64,000 nucleotides of DNA from positions 992,001 to 1,056,000 of the forward strand of contig CM074768.1 in assembly GCA_037355855.1 (NCBI GenBank), in the 5' to 3' direction. Below are positions 20,926 through 30,284 of this stretch, in pieces. Every line of letters starts with the position of its first letter. Position 1 is the stretch's first letter. The position numbers and the translations under genes were made by a program. The DNA comes from Pseudo-nitzschia pungens. Taxonomy: Eukaryota > Bacillariophyta > Bacillariophyceae > Bacillariales > Bacillariaceae. The notes below the pieces were generated by a model. That model searched no databases and was not told the DNA's origin. It saw only the letters and a program-made list of their open reading frames with translations.

Positions 20926-21853
20926 ATGAAGATATTCGAGGTGGTGCTATGATCTGTGCTAGCAAGGCTCCTGCGTAGGAGAGTGTACTGGGGCTACAGT
21001 CAGCAACACCCAGTAACTGACTATCAGGTGCTGAGCTGAGTGCTAGAGCTGTGTGCTAATTGCTAGCATACAGGCTCAGCAACAGGCTTAGCAACAGGCT
21101 TAGCAACAGGCTTAGCAACAGGCTTAGCAGCAGACCTATCCTGTTTAGTATGGATGCTAGCAGAGTTTACTAGGGTCGCCGCGTACGATTTGTACCAATC
21201 GTACGTACCCCGAGTAAAGCACCTGTTATGGTGTAGCTAAATGCTACAGGGTTAGGGTTGCTAAGGCTACGAGATACTGGAAGATGCTAACCTACCATGA
21301 TACCAATGCTAAGATATGATGCTACCGCCAGGGCCAGGTCATTGGTGTATAATATGTACCATGACTGGATACCCGGCCCAAACAGTTACCAAACGTGCTA
21401 GCATAAGTGAGCTAGCACACGATTGGATAATTAAGCGAAGCTTAATTAAACGAAGCTACGCTACGATACTCCGATACGGTACGCTACTCGTAGGATACAG
21501 TACCAGAGCTACAGGAGCTCTGTTATTATACGAGTTAGCGAGTTAGCGAATCGATGTCACGATACGAGCTGAGCTGCGCTCAGCTCCCTTTATTCACTCT
21601 TTCTTTTACTCTAAAATAGAAACCTATCATGCCCTCCTTTACGACCGATTCCGATGTACCTCTAGGGAAGTGCCTTGTATTGCTTGAGCGTATGCAATAG
21701 ACCTTGAATGGTCCACTGTAGACTCACGATTTGCCAGGACTTTACGTATTATTATTGTTAAGGCTTTCGCCTATTTTTACAGTACGCAGTACGAGATAAT
21801 TCATATCTACGATTAAGTTCCCCGAAGACCGCTGACGAGCGGATATCAACACA
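20926..21853 (+). repeat. 3' LTR (928 bp) of the nested copia element
   Basis: Near-identical to 17648-18575. Followed by the TCAGT target duplication at 21854-21858. Its end supplies the premature stop (21846-21848) of the host element's pol. Confidence 0.92.
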
Positions 21854-24800
21854 TCAGTGAGTCACTGTAGTTCTCATCAGATCGTGTTTCCACAAAGGTG
21901 ATAAACTCATCTTCTGTCCATTGGAGGATAACAAAGTGTTTCATTTCAACATGTCGTGTGCGGCGTGTGGGTTGATGGGCATTTGCCATTCTGCATCCAC
22001 CATGGTTGTCAGCTATGATTGGGGTGGGTTTTGTTTGGGCAATCCATAGTTCTTCGAGGATCCACCTGAGGTAAAGGGCTGCCTTGCCTGCGTCTGCCAT
22101 GTTGGTGAATTCTGCTTCTGTTGAACTTTGGGCAATGGTGGGTTGTAGGCGTGTTCTATAATAGACAGCAGCACCCGCCAGCATCATAATGACGCCGCCC
22201 ATCGATCGGCGGTGTATACGGTCAGATGCCCATGTAGTGTCACAGGCGCCATGCACTTGTAGTGGGTGGTGGTGGTGTGCAAATTTGGCAAGGGCTTCCG
22301 GGGATGAAAATGGTTGTGGGAGTGGCATATCAGGGAGATCAGTACGGGGCTCGGGGTGCCAGTACGTTAGTCCTTCTGTCTTGGTGGCAAGTAGGTAAAG
22401 GAAGATCTGTTTCACTGCTTCATAGTGGATTTTTGCTGGATGGTGGGAGTATTGACTGAGGGTGATGACTGCAATGGAGATATCGATTCGGCAAATCGTA
22501 AGCGCGTAGATTAGTTCTCCTATACATTGTCGGTAGCTGAAGCCCATCTTCTGTTCTAGTTTGGTGGCTTCATATGGGTCTTCGGGGCCAATTGTGGTCT
22601 GTAGCTGCTTTTGGTATTGTGTTGTTTCATTCATAGGCGTCGGACGAGATCGCGTTCGGGCATTGGTCCATCCGTGGTGTGCAGTGATCTTTTCAATATA
22701 AGTCTTGCAGTGGAGGTGGTTGTAGTGTCTTGTTTGGTTAACATGGATGCCGTTGAATTTTCTAATGGTGCCAAGAACATTAAGGGGGTTAGTCATACGG
22801 TTTTGAATTTGTTCACGAATTTTGTCACATACTTTGGGATCAGCGTTAGCTATAAGGAAGTCATCCACTTGTCGGAGGATGAGGGTGAGGCCGGAGTCAT
22901 CGTGCTTGTAGTATAGACAAGGTTCATGGGTAGTGTGTTTGAAGCCTAGTTCTTCGGTGATCATCTTGGATATGTATTTATCCCATAGGCGGGGTGATTC
23001 AGGGTGTCCCTGAAGCGCTTTCTGGACTGGAATAACATGTCCTATGGGAATGGGTTTGCGTCCCAGATGTTCAGTCCACCACTGATGGAATGGAGGGTCT
23101 ACTCTCATATGGAAGGGGCTTTTGGGGGCCGGTGCTTCAGCGAAGGCATTGCCGACGTCGTAGCCGACGCAGATAAGGTTGAGAGCTGCAGATAGGGCCC
23201 ATGTGAGGCGATGGACTGGTTGTTCAACACATGCTGCGTAGGTTTCCGCTAAGGTGACGGCTTTGCCATAGCGTTTGCCGCCATTGCAGGTGCCACGGGA
23301 TTTTGGGATGGTTTGTCCCGTGAGGGGGTCTTCTTTATATAGATAGGTCCACACCCAGGGGAGGACAGTCATGTGAGGTTCGGGTGGTATAGGGTCACCG
23401 AACATGCCGACCTTATGGTAGCGGTCAAGCTGTTTCCATTCAGAACGGAGGAAGCCATCCCATTCAGGTGTGCCTTGTAGCTTTCGACGTGTGAGTTGGG
23501 AGATATGTATCGATTTCTTAACAGCCTCCGGGGAGTCAATGGGTAGGGGCCATTGGTGTTTCTTGTCCCAGAGATCTTGTCCTTGGTTGATATTGTGGAG
23601 GTGGTGAGCAATAACATTGAGTTGGTCGGCTTGGAGGGTCGGGACGCCTTCACCACTCAGGGCGAAGCCGGTTAGCGAGCCAAAGGTGATCTTGATGTTA
23701 ACTTTATGGTTCTCGCGTGCCAATTTAACAGCCTGGGCAATGTCGTGCGGACTGCGGATGCGTCTGCCATCCACTGTGGTAACAATAGTGCCGCGTAGGC
23801 GGCGTTTCCAGTTGCGGATTCTGGAGTGAGCGATAGTACCGACTTGAATGGACGTTAGTTCCACTGAGTCCGTTAGGTCCGGGTGGGGGGAGACTACAAG
23901 TCCCATTGTGGGGTGAAAGTTGGTAGTCCGTATCAGGGGAAGGGTATGGCTCGTTTCGTGGAGGTACATGTTGGAGGAGACGTCGAGAGATTCGAGTTCG
24001 GGGAGAAGAGTTTTGAGGTCAGGACGTTGGAATTTGGTCTTGTTGATTGTGGCGGTAACTTTTGCAGCAGCGGCGGCGGTGAATGGAGTGGGGGAGTTGT
24101 TAATGATTTCTGCCACGACCGCGTCGGGGTTAATCTGTCGGGGGTCCTTGAATTCCATTGTTATAGGTTCCGGTCCAGTGTTAGTGGTGTGTTGAGTGTG
24201 ATCATCCTCAGTGAACACGCCCAGAAGGTGTGATGCAGCTGGGGACCGATTGGAGGGATCGTCGCCATATTGGAGTTCATCTTTCGAGTCATGGCGCGCT
24301 ACTTTGTCAGTGCCAGAATGGATGTCAAAGTATTTGATGTTGTCGGTTGTACGTCCATATCCAAGGAAGATGCCGTCGTATGCCCATGGGTTCGTGGTCG
24401 TGGGGCGGGTGCCAGGCTTTTTAGCAGTGATTTTAGAGCCAAATGTAATGAGGTTGTCGACGAGTGGTATGCGACCAGTATACGCCTGATAGGGGGTCAT
24501 CGAGATGGCGGAGTGGTATGTTCTGTTGTAGAGCCAGGTTGTATGGAGGAGGGCATCCGCCCAATACTCTGTGCCAAGTCCTGCTGCATAAAGTAGACAG
24601 CGGATGCGTTCTTTAATAGTGCGGTGTGGGCGTTCAGCCATGCCATTCTGCGATGAGGCATCGGCAGCTGTGGAGAGAACGTCGTACCCATGTGTTTTGG
24701 CTACTTCACAGAATTTGGTGGAGTTAGATAGTTCACCTCCGCCGTCCGTCATGATCGTACAGTCGAGGTGATGGGGATCGAGCTGTAGGAGTTGAGAGTC

Positions 24801-26648
24801 GTCGACAGGGTGGATGGTGTACTTGTGGTCAGATGCTGTTTCCTTAAAAAGTCGGGATAGAGCAAGATATCCATTGGACGTCGTGGTGATGATTGCTTTT
24901 GTTGGATCAGTGGTTTTGATGCCATGTTTCTGAAGGAATTTGTCCACGATGGTGATTGGAGGCTCTTTGGATTTGACAGGGAATGTCCATAAGGCTCGTG
25001 TAGCGGCGTCAATGATGGTGAGAAAACCGATATACCCCTGCCGACTTTTCTTGAGGGTAGGGGCAGCTTTGGCGTGGTGTTTGATCATATCATTGAGGTT
25101 AGATGGGCCTGTAACAAAGGAGAGATCCATATGGTAAGTCATAGTGGGTACAAAACGTTCTTTTGGGTCCTTACGGCGTCCATGGTATTTAGTAAGTTTA
25201 CTCTTTTCACAGAACGGGCATTTAAAGAAGGGAGCTGAGGATGGCATGGCCGGCATGCCTTCGACTACCTTTTGGGTTTTTGACAGTGTGGAGGGGGAGA
25301 CGTGGCCATAGCGTTGATGCCACAGTTCAAGGTTTTTGAGTGCTTGTGAAAGGCGTCCTGTCCATGTTTTGGTTGCGCATGGTGGGGGTTTGTTGTTTTT
25401 ATCATGGTCAAGTTGTAGGATTTGCTTTCGAAAAGTGTTCACTTGTTTCGATATGGATTGATTTTCGATCGATCTTCGAAGTAGGATTTTATTGGGTGTG
25501 TACCATTCGCCGTTGGCTGTGCGTATGGTTTGTAGGGATTCGATAATCTTCCGTTGGGTGTCAAGAAATTTGATGGATCCCGCATTGTCCAGGCAGCCTT
25601 CTTGTTGGAAGGTATGGTATTTATTTCTTCGTTGATAGTTATCTAGAGATAAGACTGTGCCGGTGGAGCCGGGCGTGAAGAGGGTGGGCCAGCGCATGAC
25701 TGTACCCTGGTCCGAGATAATATGCATAAAGCCCTCGCCAAATGCCTTGAGTGTTGATTGAAGGGCATCAGTTTGTGCTGAAAACACGCCAACTGTTTCC
25801 GGGTTAGGGTAGGGGCTGTACTCGTGAAGGAGTTCGAAGTTGTCTGTTGCGGACATGTTGGCGCCAGTGTCGGGTTGTAGTGGTAACGAGACAGCTGTAG
25901 GTTTGTCCATGGGTGGATGGGCTGTTTTGCAGCTGGGTGAGTTACTTAGGGTTTTAATTGTATAGCCCTTATTTCGGGGTATTGAGAGGTGGAGTTGATC
26001 AGCTGAGCCCGCGAGGCATTTTCTAACAAAGTGTGGTGGGACTCGGAGTGCTGGTTTTTGAGTGTTGTATTCTGAAGCGAGTGAGTCGTTGGTAATGTCG
26101 AATGGTGTTAATTGGGTTTGTGTGGTGTTGTTGTCAGTATCGAGTCGTGCCGGTGTGGTTATTTGGTGGATTTGTGTGGGATTGGTCGGTTGGATTGTCA
26201 TTGGGAGGTCTGCTTTTGTCTGTTGAGGTGAGTCGTGTGTGGAGTGACCAGAAATCGTTGTTTTTATGCTGTTTTTAGTGGAAGTTGAGTGGGTGTGGGG
26301 GCTGGCTGGTGTGGTTTCGATGTGAGTTGGTTGAGTTTTTGTGTTTTGTAGTGGGTTTGCGCGAGGTTGGTCGGTGTTGTCGAGATTTTCAGGGGAAGTG
26401 TTATCGTTCGTGGTAGTGGAGTTAGTATTTTCGTTAGTTTCGTTGCTTCCATTCATTGCTGTGGTTGTATCAGTGGTATAGTCTTTGGCAGTTGTGTTCG
26501 ACAATGATGTAAGGTCGTGGATGGTTGGTGTGAATAGTGCAGTGTCTGGGTGGTCTTTGCGTGCGTTTGCGAAGAATTTGTTGAGTTGGATGTGTGGGTC
26601 GATTGGTTTCTTAGGTGGCCGAGCCCCGCTAGGGACACGGCATGTTCC
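21846..26648 (-). CDS. Ty1/copia Pol (protease, integrase, RT, RNase H), 3' end interrupted
   Basis: Frame open from just after the gag UAG (26649-26651) to a stop contributed by the nested LTR. The first 48 codons after the UAG have no ATG, so expression probably depends on readthrough. After a Thr/Asn-rich leader come the protease (DTGANMS near residue 215, counted from 26504), the integrase zinc region (HQRYGH...CPFC near 390-425), integrase catalytic residues in YHMDLSF, MTDGGGE and GMAERPHR, the RT with the catalytic LRQVDDFL, and RNase H with CDTTWASD and QSSTEAEF. The order PR-IN-RT-RH is that of Ty1/copia. The last RNase H residues are displaced to 17401-17646 by the nested element, so this copy is broken. 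Confidence 0.9.
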   Translation of the reverse strand, partial: GTCRVPSGARPPKKPIDPHIQLNKFFANARKDHPDTALFTPTIHDLTSLSNTTAKDYTTDTTTAMNGSNETNENTNSTTTNDNTSPENLDNTDQPRANPLQNTKTQPTHIETTPASPHTHSTSTKNSIKTTISGHSTHDSPQQTKADLPMTIQPTNPTQIHQITTPARLDTDNNTTQTQLTPFDITNDSLASEYNTQKPALRVPPHFVRKCLAGSADQLHLSIPRNKGYTIKTLSNSPSCKTAHPPMDKPTAVSLPLQPDTGANMSATDNFELLHEYSPYPNPETVGVFSAQTDALQSTLKAFGEGFMHIISDQGTVMRWPTLFTPGSTGTVLSLDNYQRRNKYHTFQQEGCLDNAGSIKFLDTQRKIIESLQTIRTANGEWYTPNKILLRRSIENQSISKQVNTFRKQILQLDHDKNNKPPPCATKTWTGRLSQALKNLELWHQRYGHVSPSTLSKTQKVVEGMPAMPSSAPFFKCPFCEKSKLTKYHGRRKDPKERFVPTMTYHMDLSFVTGPSNLNDMIKHHAKAAPTLKKSRQGYIGFLTIIDAATRALWTFPVKSKEPPITIVDKFLQKHGIKTTDPTKAIITTTSNGYLALSRLFKETASDHKYTIHPVDDSQLLQLDPHHLDCTIMTDGGGELSNSTKFCEVAKTHGYDVLSTAADASSQNGMAERPHRTIKERIRCLLYAAGLGTEYWADALLHTTWLYNRTYHSAISMTPYQAYTGRIPLVDNLITFGSKITAKKPGTRPTTTNPWAYDGIFLGYGRTTDNIKYFDIHSGTDKVARHDSKDELQYGDDPSNRSPAASHLLGVFTEDDHTQHTTNTGPEPITMEFKDPRQINPDAVVAEIINNSPTPFTAAAAAKVTATINKTKFQRPDLKTLLPELESLDVSSNMYLHETSHTLPLIRTTNFHPTMGLVVSPHPDLTDSVELTSIQVGTIAHSRIRNWKRRLRGTIVTTVDGRRIRSPHDIAQAVKLARENHKVNIKITFGSLTGFALSGEGVPTLQADQLNVIAHHLHNINQGQDLWDKKHQWPLPIDSPEAVKKSIHISQLTRRKLQGTPEWDGFLRSEWKQLDRYHKVGMFGDPIPPEPHMTVLPWVWTYLYKEDPLTGQTIPKSRGTCNGGKRYGKAVTLAETYAACVEQPVHRLTWALSAALNLICVGYDVGNAFAEAPAPKSPFHMRVDPPFHQWWTEHLGRKPIPIGHVIPVQKALQGHPESPRLWDKYISKMITEELGFKHTTHEPCLYYKHDDSGLTLILRQVDDFLIANADPKVCDKIREQIQNRMTNPLNVLGTIRKFNGIHVNQTRHYNHLHCKTYIEKITAHHGWTNARTRSRPTPMNETTQYQKQLQTTIGPEDPYEATKLEQKMGFSYRQCIGELIYALTICRIDISIAVITLSQYSHHPAKIHYEAVKQIFLYLLATKTEGLTYWHPEPRTDLPDMPLPQPFSSPEALAKFAHHHHPLQVHGACDTTWASDRIHRRSMGGVIMMLAGAAVYYRTRLQPTIAQSSTEAEFTNMADAGKAALYLRWILEELWIAQTKPTPIIADNHGGCRMANAHQPTRRTRHVEMKHFVILQWTEDEFITFVETRSDENYSDSLMC

Positions 26649-26651
26649 CTA
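26618..26651 (-). promoter_or_regulatory. Candidate stop-codon readthrough signal between gag and pol
   Basis: UAG (26651-26649), then a 7-nt spacer GGAACAT, then a hairpin at 26641-26618: GCCGTGTCCC pairs with GGGGCTCGGC (nine pairs including one G-U, one U-U mismatch) around a UAGC loop. Gag and pol are in the same frame on both sides. The arrangement mirrors gammaretroviral UAG-G readthrough with a structured element about 8 nt downstream. Confidence 0.7.
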
Positions 26652-29600
26652 TTCTGGGGTTATGGTTGTGTGGTTGGGGGTGTCGTTCTCGTGGTGGGCG
26701 GCGTCCCATGTTGTCGTGAACGCGGTGGCGAATGCTTCGCGTTCTGCTTCTTGTTCGGATTCGGTAAGTATGCGGCCATTGTTTTGTGCGTCGAATAGTT
26801 TGACAACATTTTTCCTGTTCATCTTACTGTGCTTTTCAGCATTCTGTTGAAACTCTTTTGGGTTTGATTTAGAGTATGCGAGAGCAAAGTAAACTTGAGC
26901 TCCAATGCGACAGATTTGGTCACCGATGCAGTGGCCGTATTGATGGCAACATTTGCATTGGGTTTTGTTACGGTATTCAAATTTCTTCGGTGTACTATCG
27001 AGTCGGTTTATCATAGGTTGTATGGTGGTGTTTGATTGCGCAATTGGGTAGTCCAAATAGTAGTTGATCATTCCCGTAAGTTGGAGTTCTTTGGGGAGTG
27101 GTGTTGTATCGGAGTTGGGGTGCGCGCGCTGGAAGGCGTCGAGTTGAGTCATAAGGGAGCAACCTGCGGGGAAGGTTTTGGGACTCTGCATGGATTGGTA
27201 TATCATCTCGTAGCTCTGGTCGATTTCGGAGTAGTGGTGTTGTCTGGAGAGTTCACATACTCGGACGTGTTCGATCAGTTTACCTACGTATGAGCTCGGA
27301 TCATCTGTGGAACACCATTTTGGGCCCCATCCTGTTTTCTTGGGTCGAAGGTATGGGAGCGAGGTGCGGGCGATGGCGTATAGTGCTTCATATCCTTGTA
27401 GTTTGAGTTGGAAGGGAGCAAGGAGGCCTCGGAGGAGGGTGTTCTCGTGGGATATCATAGAGGACAGTCGACGGAAGATGTAGGCACCGATTCGTTTGAT
27501 GTTGGCGGGAGTTTCAATGTGGTTGGTGGGGAGACATGATTGTGTTGTGTGTAGTTCTTCCAAAGGGACGATTGGGAGACTTTCAAAGAGCATGGTGGAT
27601 TGGAGGTCTTGGTATAGGTTCGTGAATTCCGAGGGGGTAAGGTATCGATTGTCTGTGGGGATGTTGTTGGTGTCGATGAATTTCTTTTCAAGTACATTAA
27701 TGGCTTTACTAATTCGGTGGTCCATTTTGTGTTGGCGTTCCCTTTCCAGTTCTTGTTCTTTATCATTGAGGAAGGAGTCGAAGCGTTCTTGATTGATTGT
27801 GATTGCTCGTTTGGGTGGTGTGTTGTTAGTTGCGGTTGGGGGGTTGTTTGGTGTGGATGAGGAGGGTGCTTTGGTGTTGAGTTTTGGTTGCTGAGTTGGG
27901 TTGTGGGTGGGTGATGGGGTGGTAGGAGTTGGGGTGTTTGTCGAGTGGATATGGGCGCGGATGAGGTCGGCGAGTGTTTCCGAGGATTCGATAAATGTTG
28001 TGATGTGAGTATTAATGGAGTCGGATACTTGTTTACTGTTTAAGTGGTTGTTGGTTGTATTGGTAATAAGATTGTAGAGTGTTTGTTTGAGTGGGGGTAC
28101 ATTGAGAGATTTACCGACTGATAATTCAATCTCATTTTGGATTGTGGAACGGAGGAGTGCTAGTTCAGTACAGGCTGTGTCCGTTTCGGCTTTGAGTTGG
28201 GTGATGGCGTTTTCCGTAAGTCTGGTCTGTTTATGAGTTTGCTGTTGTAGTTGGTTATGGAATGTTTGTGTGTGCTGGTCGATGGTATTACGGAGTGTGC
28301 TGATGATGGTGTCTTTAATTTGATTGAATTCCGGTTTTGATTGGTGGATGATGGTATCTTTGATGCTTTGCGTGATAACGGATTTATTGAGAGAGGCGAG
28401 GCGTGTGTCGATGATGTGTTGAAGTTTGGTTTCTGCGGCTTGGGTTTGGGTCAAGATGTGTTGTGTGAGTTCTTGTTGTGCGGTGTTGGTTAATTGAGTA
28501 AGTTCGCGTCTAAGGTTGATGATAGATGTTGTAGGGGTGGTTTGGGTTGGGGGGGTTTTTGTTAAGTGACGGATTGTTTTAATGGTGTTGTTTGCTTTGT
28601 CGATGCGTTTGTCTAGTGCCCAGGATAGAGATGTAATTTGGTTAAGGTCAGTTTGTAGTTTGGTGGCGTGTTCGATTGCTGCTATGAAGAGCGTTTTTTC
28701 GGTCTCGAGTTTTTCAGTTTCAGTTAAGAGGCGTTGTTCTAAGTCAGAGATTCTTGTTTCGGTTTCTTTCAGGAGGGTGTCCTTTTTTGATAGATGGTAT
28801 TGGTATTCTTTGATAGTGTTTTGGTGTTCGGCAATGGTGCTGGTTCGGTATGTGTTGTTTAAGTTAGTTTGGATTGATTTGATTTCGTGTTTGATGGTGG
28901 TGGAAATGAGGTCTTGGATATGGGTGGGGACAGGAGTCGGGGTGGATTTGGTAGTCGGGGTGGATTTGGTAGGTTGTTCGAGGATGGAGGCAATTTCAGT
29001 GTCGATTTGTTCAAATTGTTGTTCAAATTCAGCTATTTGGGTGTCGGTATCGATGGCGGGTTTTGGTGGTTTGTTTTGATGTTGTTGGTATTCTGCGGTG
29101 AGTCTGGCTTTAAGGTCTTCAGTGGGAGGGGGTGAGTCGATAGATGATTCTGTGGATGAGGTGTCATCATTGTTTTGTTGTTGTTGTTCATATATGGTAT
29201 TAGGTATTTTGTCGTCGGAATCTGTGTTCGGTTCTGGTGCTGATTGAGGAGAAGTGATTACAGAGGAGGATTGTGATGGGGGGGTGTTGGTGGCGTGGGT
29301 TATTGGGGTGTGTTTGGTTTTGTATTTGCTGTGGGTGGTGCGTTGTTCGGGTAATGCAGGGGGGGGGGTGTCGATGGAGGGGGGTAGAAGTGTGTCAAGG
29401 TAGTTTAAGAGGGTTTCACTGTATCGATATCGATGGATTATTGTGGGGTTGGGGGATTCGATGATTTGAAAATGGTTGCGGTGGATGAGGGTAGCGAGGA
29501 CCTCACCTAGGGCAGCCATTTTGTCTGTATCATTGAGAGTGGTATTGTGTATGATTTCGAGGAGGTCAAGGTATTGGAGGTTGCTTGGAGGGTATTTGGG

Positions 29601-29816
29601 TTTGAAATTAAATAGTTCTTTGTCGTATAGGTCGGTGCGATTGACGGGGAATGCGAGTTCTATTGCTCGCATTTCACGTTGGATGTTGCCATTGTATTCG
29701 AGCATGGGTCTGGTTGAGGGGCTTGGTGGGGGTTTGGGTGTGGGTGGTTTGTTGGTGAGGTATCGGTGTATTGTTGGTGATTGGGTTTCTTTCTTTTTGG
29801 TTTTGGGTTTTGCCAT
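26649..29816 (-). CDS. Copia Gag, unusually long (1055 aa), with coiled coil and zinc-knuckle-like motif
   Basis: Structural protein that forms the virus-like particle. ATG at 29816 (MAKPKTKKKET). The N-terminal 300 residues are Thr/Pro/Ser-rich, a middle part (about 300-560) is Gln/Glu/Thr-rich and predicted helical coiled coil (IKEYQYHLSKKDTLL, ETRISDLEQRLLTETEK), and a globular part with capsid-like helices follows (about 680-960). Near residue 965 is CKCCHQYGHCIGDQIC, a variant Cys-Cys-His-Cys knuckle followed by GAQV, as in other algal Gag proteins. The length is about two to three times the usual copia Gag. The coding strand is rich in A and C and poor in G. Ends at UAG, in the same frame as pol. 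Confidence 0.8.
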   Translation of the reverse strand: MAKPKTKKKETQSPTIHRYLTNKPPTPKPPPSPSTRPMLEYNGNIQREMRAIELAFPVNRTDLYDKELFNFKPKYPPSNLQYLDLLEIIHNTTLNDTDKMAALGEVLATLIHRNHFQIIESPNPTIIHRYRYSETLLNYLDTLLPPSIDTPPPALPEQRTTHSKYKTKHTPITHATNTPPSQSSSVITSPQSAPEPNTDSDDKIPNTIYEQQQQNNDDTSSTESSIDSPPPTEDLKARLTAEYQQHQNKPPKPAIDTDTQIAEFEQQFEQIDTEIASILEQPTKSTPTTKSTPTPVPTHIQDLISTTIKHEIKSIQTNLNNTYRTSTIAEHQNTIKEYQYHLSKKDTLLKETETRISDLEQRLLTETEKLETEKTLFIAAIEHATKLQTDLNQITSLSWALDKRIDKANNTIKTIRHLTKTPPTQTTPTTSIINLRRELTQLTNTAQQELTQHILTQTQAAETKLQHIIDTRLASLNKSVITQSIKDTIIHQSKPEFNQIKDTIISTLRNTIDQHTQTFHNQLQQQTHKQTRLTENAITQLKAETDTACTELALLRSTIQNEIELSVGKSLNVPPLKQTLYNLITNTTNNHLNSKQVSDSINTHITTFIESSETLADLIRAHIHSTNTPTPTTPSPTHNPTQQPKLNTKAPSSSTPNNPPTATNNTPPKRAITINQERFDSFLNDKEQELERERQHKMDHRISKAINVLEKKFIDTNNIPTDNRYLTPSEFTNLYQDLQSTMLFESLPIVPLEELHTTQSCLPTNHIETPANIKRIGAYIFRRLSSMISHENTLLRGLLAPFQLKLQGYEALYAIARTSLPYLRPKKTGWGPKWCSTDDPSSYVGKLIEHVRVCELSRQHHYSEIDQSYEMIYQSMQSPKTFPAGCSLMTQLDAFQRAHPNSDTTPLPKELQLTGMINYYLDYPIAQSNTTIQPMINRLDSTPKKFEYRNKTQCKCCHQYGHCIGDQICRIGAQVYFALAYSKSNPKEFQQNAEKHSKMNRKNVVKLFDAQNNGRILTESEQEAEREAFATAFTTTWDAAHHENDTPNHTTITPE

Positions 29817-30121
29817 GGTGAAAGTTTGGTGAGTTGGGTTTGGTGAGTTGGGTTTGGTGAGTTGGGTTGAAAGATACTTTTTATGTGTTTGTGGTGTCTT
29901 TCGACGTGTCGTGCGCGTAGATTCTACGTGATTTAGTACGGTGCGTCGATGAATTTTTCGGTGAGTTCCGCGGAAATTCGGTGAGGGGGTTCGGAATCGG
30001 GAAGCTCCGTGTGTGAAGCTCCGGCGATCGAATGTGGTGCAGTAAATCAGTCTGCTGTTGATGCTTTGTTTATCTACCTGTTGTGGTGATGAGCTTGGTA
30101 GTTGGGATGATGCTCATAACC
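29817..30121 (-). other. 5' untranslated leader of the 12.9-kb copia element
   Basis: About 300 bp between the primer site region and the gag start. Contains a tandem repeat GTTGGGTTTGGTGA (plus strand, about 29832-29870). No reading frame of interest. Confidence 0.6.
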
Positions 30122-30173
30122 TGCGAAATGCTGTTGTGCTCCTATTGATGTGATTAACGCATGTATTACAATT
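30122..30173 (-). repeat. Partial tandem copy of the LTR end
   Basis: About 52 bp of the LTR 3' end plus the adjacent primer site are repeated with a 64-bp period (30122 and 30186), so CTCATAACC appears next to both copies. Confidence 0.85.
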
Positions 30174-30185
30174 GGGCTCATAACC
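30174..30185 (-). promoter_or_regulatory. Primer binding site, half-tRNA type (initiator Met)
   Basis: Immediately inside the 5' LTR. In element orientation GGTTATGAGCCC; its complement GGGCTCATAACC has the form of an initiator tRNA-Met anticodon arm with CAT in the loop. Drosophila copia is known to prime with an internal fragment of this tRNA rather than its 3' end. Confidence 0.6.
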
Positions 30186-30279
30186 TGCGAAATGCTGTTG
30201 TGCTCCTATTGATGTGATTAACGCATGTATTACAATAAGAGTGAGGTTATTCACTAGTTGCTAGGGATTCAGTCTCACA
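30186..30279 (-). repeat. 5' LTR (94 bp) of the 12.9-kb copia element
   Basis: Same sequence as 17340-17433; TG...CA ends in element orientation. Followed by TAGAA at 30280-30284. Confidence 0.92.
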
Positions 30280-30284
30280 TAGAA

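Larger units (their letters stand above)
17648..21853 (+). mobile_element. Nested, internally deleted Ty1/copia element (RT-RNase H only)
   Basis: Plus-strand element of 4.2 kb inserted into the pol of the minus-strand 12.9-kb element. Two 928-bp LTRs (17648-18575, 20926-21853) begin (A)TGAAGATATTCGAGG and end ATCAACACA; I see one difference between them (G/A near 18055 and 21333). The interior is only about 2.35 kb: pol is fused to the 5' LTR just ahead of the RT domain, so gag, protease and integrase are missing. It must be non-autonomous, and mobilised by a full-length relative. The near-identity of the LTRs indicates recent movement. Confidence 0.9.
17340..30279 (-). mobile_element. Complete Ty1/copia-type element, 12.9 kb, with nested insertion
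   Basis: Oriented on the minus strand. Bounded by two 94-bp direct repeats that start TGTGAGACTG and end ATTTCGCA in element orientation, with a TAGAA target duplication. A primer site follows the 5' LTR, and a purine-rich tract (GCGGGGTGG) precedes the 3' LTR. Coding content in element order is a 1055-codon gag, an in-frame UAG, and pol (PR, IN, RT, RH), whose last part is separated by the nested element at 17648-21853. Without the nested part the element would be about 8.7 kb. The LTRs are very short for a copia element. I see no differences between them in a direct read, so the insertion is probably young. Confidence 0.93.
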
